A stretch of 64,000 nt of DNA, taken from the NCBI GenBank assembly GCA_038230275.1, contig JBBRNO010000009.1, positions 33,984 through 97,983 of the forward strand, written 5' to 3'. Below are positions 62,493-64,000 of the stretch, in pieces. Position numbers and translations under genes: made by a program. Each line of letters opens with the position of its first letter. Within the stretch, counting starts at the first letter, position 1. Under the pieces are notes generated by a model. The model was not told where the DNA came from, made no database searches, and saw nothing but the letters and a program-made list of their open reading frames with translations. The stretch is from JANXXV01 sp038230275 (lineage in GTDB: Bacteria > Acidobacteriota > Terriglobia > Bryobacterales > Bryobacteraceae).

Positions 62493-62877
62493 GCTGTCAT
62501 CTAGCAGTGTACCGCTCCAGACAGGGTGCCAGGATACGCTAAATTCTCTACGGTTGAGCGGTATGCTGTCCGTTATAGCGGGAAATGGCACGGGTTTGGT
62601 TGCTCTTTTGGCCGTCTGCGAGATGGAAAGTTCTGTAGGGCAATAACTGGATGGTTCCGGGTTCGCAATGAAACATCGGTGGGGAGTGGAGTAGCAGCGA
62701 GGCGCGGCTTTGGCCGCCTTGACGGAGCTCTTCTCCCATGGCCGGGAGCAGTTGAGGAGTCCGCGGCGGATTCCCGGGTTCCGAACGATCTGCTGTTGGG
62801 CGCCGGGATGGAAGTCATCGGGATGTAAGTCAGGGCGCTCGCGGGCGAAGCGCACGGCGTTAAGACCGCTCAAAAAG
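62493..62877. other. Stretch upstream of the RND operon, nothing recognised
   Basis: About 385 bp. A minus-strand frame runs on from the adaptor gene to 62888 with no family similarity I recognise. The promoter of the adaptor-pump operon should lie here. Confidence 0.4.
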
Positions 62878-63069
62878 TCACCAAACATTATGCAGTTCCT
62901 CCAGTGCGCGGATCACGGCCTCATGAGCTCCGGCGAACGGCGCGATGGCCCGCTCAATGGCGGCCCGGATGCGGGCCCACTGGATTGGGGTCTGTTCCGG
63001 GGCCGACGCGGCGGTGGAAAAGACGCTTACTGGGATTCTGTTGACCACTGCATCCATCGTTAAATTCAT
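62878..63069 (-). CDS. Small hypothetical protein
   Basis: A 63-residue frame starting at the ATG at 63069, with GAGG 6-7 bases upstream. It ends in an amphipathic helix pair (ARIRAAIERAIAPFAGAHEAV then IRALEEL). There is no membrane segment and no recognised family. The good ribosome-binding site and regular helical pattern speak for a real gene, but I cannot say more. Confidence 0.4.
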   Translation of the reverse strand: MNLTMDAVVNRIPVSVFSTAASAPEQTPIQWARIRAAIERAIAPFAGAHEAVIRALEELHNVW

Positions 63070-63360
63070 AAAAGTCCTCGCTAAACGCCAAAATTAGCAA
63101 GACGCCGAACCAGGATGGGCGGAAATTCTCGCCAATTGTAAGAAAAGAGACCAAATAGAGTTTCGGATGAAACTTGATCTCGGCGCCTGCGCGATCGGCT
63201 AGCTGGCTGAGTTGACTGTCCGAACTTGTAAGTAATCCTTACAAGTTGCCTCGTCCGTGAAAGGGCGCGAGCGACAAGCGCATCTGCGCCACCCGCATGG
63301 AAGGACGGAATCGAGATCTTCAGCGAACGACATTCGCAGTGCTGGCATATCCCATGGGAT
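63070..63360. other. Intergenic stretch before the right-end fragment
   Basis: About 290 bp, with AT-rich patches near 63065-63100 and 63130-63160. In frame with the next feature the sequence stays open back to about 63229, so some of this may be the 5' part of the same decayed gene. Nothing else is recognised. Confidence 0.4.
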
Positions 63361-63771
63361 GTGCAAGGTCAAGCCTTGCCCATCGGCTACAACACCGCCT
63401 TGATGCGGGTAAAACGCACTTTCGATGAGGAAGTGAAACAGCGGGAGTCCGAACGTCAACACACTTTGTCGCTCACGTTGGGTCAACGCTACGTGATTCG
63501 TGAGTTGAGCGTGCTCTTCCGTGCTTCCGAAGACGAAGATCAGAAGGGGCAAGTCACGTTGTTGGAAAAGGCGTTTCGCAGTCCATTGACGAAGGCGCTC
63601 CAGCGGGAACTGAATCTACTTCGCAGGAACGGCGTGGCAGGGGAGGCGCTTCTAAAGAACCTCGCACGGCTGTATCAGCAGCATAACCTGCGGGACTGGC
63701 TTGATCGCAGGAACGGCCAAGCGGAAGAAGATGGGTATCCAAGGATCATTTGCAGCGAAGGGTTAGCGTGA
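63361..63771 (+). pseudogene. C-terminal remnant of a larger protein, possibly helicase-related
   Basis: A 136-residue frame from a GTG at 63361. It stays open upstream to a stop near 63228, with protein-like segments (APPAWKDGIEIFSER and WHIPWDVQGQALPIGYN) before the GTG. The end reads LLRRNGVAGEALLKNLARLY and a closing YPRIICSEGLA, which looks like the C-terminus of a long DNA-associated enzyme, such as a helicase. No catalytic motif remains. It is either a decayed gene or an independent small protein. Confidence 0.45.
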
Positions 63772-63881
63772 TGTGCATGAAAGACATTATTGCCGTGTAT
63801 AGTTAGTTGCTCCCGCCACTTCTTAGACAGGACCCGGCTTACGGGCCATCCGCGCATTCGTCCTCACAAACCGGCTCGCCT

Positions 63882-64000
63882 TCAGCAGACGTGTTGCGGT
63901 CCATCGCGCTGGCTGGCGATCTGAGCATACATGGCGTCGGGCGCTAAGTCGATCTCACCGGGCCACGCGACGGTGCCGTAATCGATGAATACTTGCCTGA
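63882..64000 (-). CDS. DUF2442-domain protein, 3' end (runs off the right edge)
   Basis: The final 119 bases, read on the minus strand, give RQVFIDYGTVAWPGEIDL then APDAMYAQIASQRDGP and stop at 63882-63884. The GTVAWPGEIDLAPDAMY pattern is the C-terminal signature of DUF2442 proteins, small (~80-90 residue) proteins often beside DUF4160 proteins in toxin-antitoxin-like pairs. The start lies outside the window. Confidence 0.75.
   Translation of the reverse strand, partial: RQVFIDYGTVAWPGEIDLAPDAMYAQIASQRDGPQHVC

Noticed and set aside
62498..62888. N-terminal extension of the RND adaptor
   Set aside because: Arg/Ser/Pro-rich with no similarity, and it would bury a clear lipoprotein signal that starts at 62492.
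1..64000. CRISPR arrays, rRNA genes, prophage or insertion sequences
   Set aside because: Looked for regularly spaced repeats, transposase motifs and rRNA signatures; none seen. The mreC repeats are coding tandem units, not CRISPR.

Overview
The window looks like a chromosomal segment of an Acidobacteriota bacterium, probably from the Bryobacterales/Solibacter group. The support is indirect: dense coding at roughly 60% G+C, a very large Oar-type TonB-dependent receptor with an N-terminal carboxypeptidase-like domain, a paired PSD1/DUF1549-DUF1553 cytochrome and DUF1501 protein, a SpoIVB-like S55 peptidase in a bacterium with no other sporulation genes in view, Tat-exported enolase-family and propeller proteins, and a diderm Mre/Rod cluster. 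I could run no database search, so family names rest on motif recognition.

Layout. 1-13.1 kb is part of a type VI secretion (T6SS) locus: the 3' end of one tssK, a convergent three-gene block (two tandem paralogous methyltransferases and a tail-anchored protein with ten PGEFTxMF repeats), then a second tssK, tssL, tssM and a Ser/Thr kinase fused to a periplasmic formylglycine-generating-enzyme-like domain. 13.3-19.4 kb holds a frameshifted DHFR-like gene, an Oar-type receptor, an exported protein of unknown function and a sialidase-like protein. 19.5-24.6 kb has a SWIM/SNF2 helicase and small alpha-beta barrel proteins, an exported RraA-like protein and a short hypothetical. 24.6-28.4 kb has two ArsR-regulated units with visible operators (SulP transporter with a divergent class A beta-lactamase; SRPBCC protein). 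28.5-29.1 kb is a decayed nucleotidyltransferase module. 29.1-34.1 kb has the DUF1501/PSD1 pair and a sugar-mutarotase-like protein, followed by tRNA-Ser(GGA).

34.4-43.7 kb is a core block on the minus strand: RNase E/G with a large insertion, then mreB-mreC-mreD-pbp2-rodA. Next to mreB lies a scar of gene remnants (43.9-44.7 kb). 44.8-57.4 kb carries exported proteins (S55 peptidase, propeller, enolase-family dehydratase), a membrane protein/methyltransferase pair, a DGPF protein with its ECF sigma factor, a PQQ-like propeller/esterase pair, and a 2-hydroxyacid dehydrogenase/HpcH aldolase pair. 57.4-62.5 kb has a broken membrane-fusion protein, a 52-residue metallothionein-like gene, and an RND pump with its lipoprotein adaptor. 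The right end (62.5-64 kb) is sparse, with fragments and the end of a DUF2442 gene.

How the genes may work together. The best candidate for an undescribed system is in the T6SS locus: a membrane kinase whose sensor domain is covalently fused (a PpkA-TagR-like fusion) sits beside a cytosolic, tail-anchored protein that carries ten threonines in one repeated context with an invariant aromatic residue at +3. That is what a multi-site phospho-acceptor scaffold for FHA-domain binding could look like. This is inference, but it can be tested.
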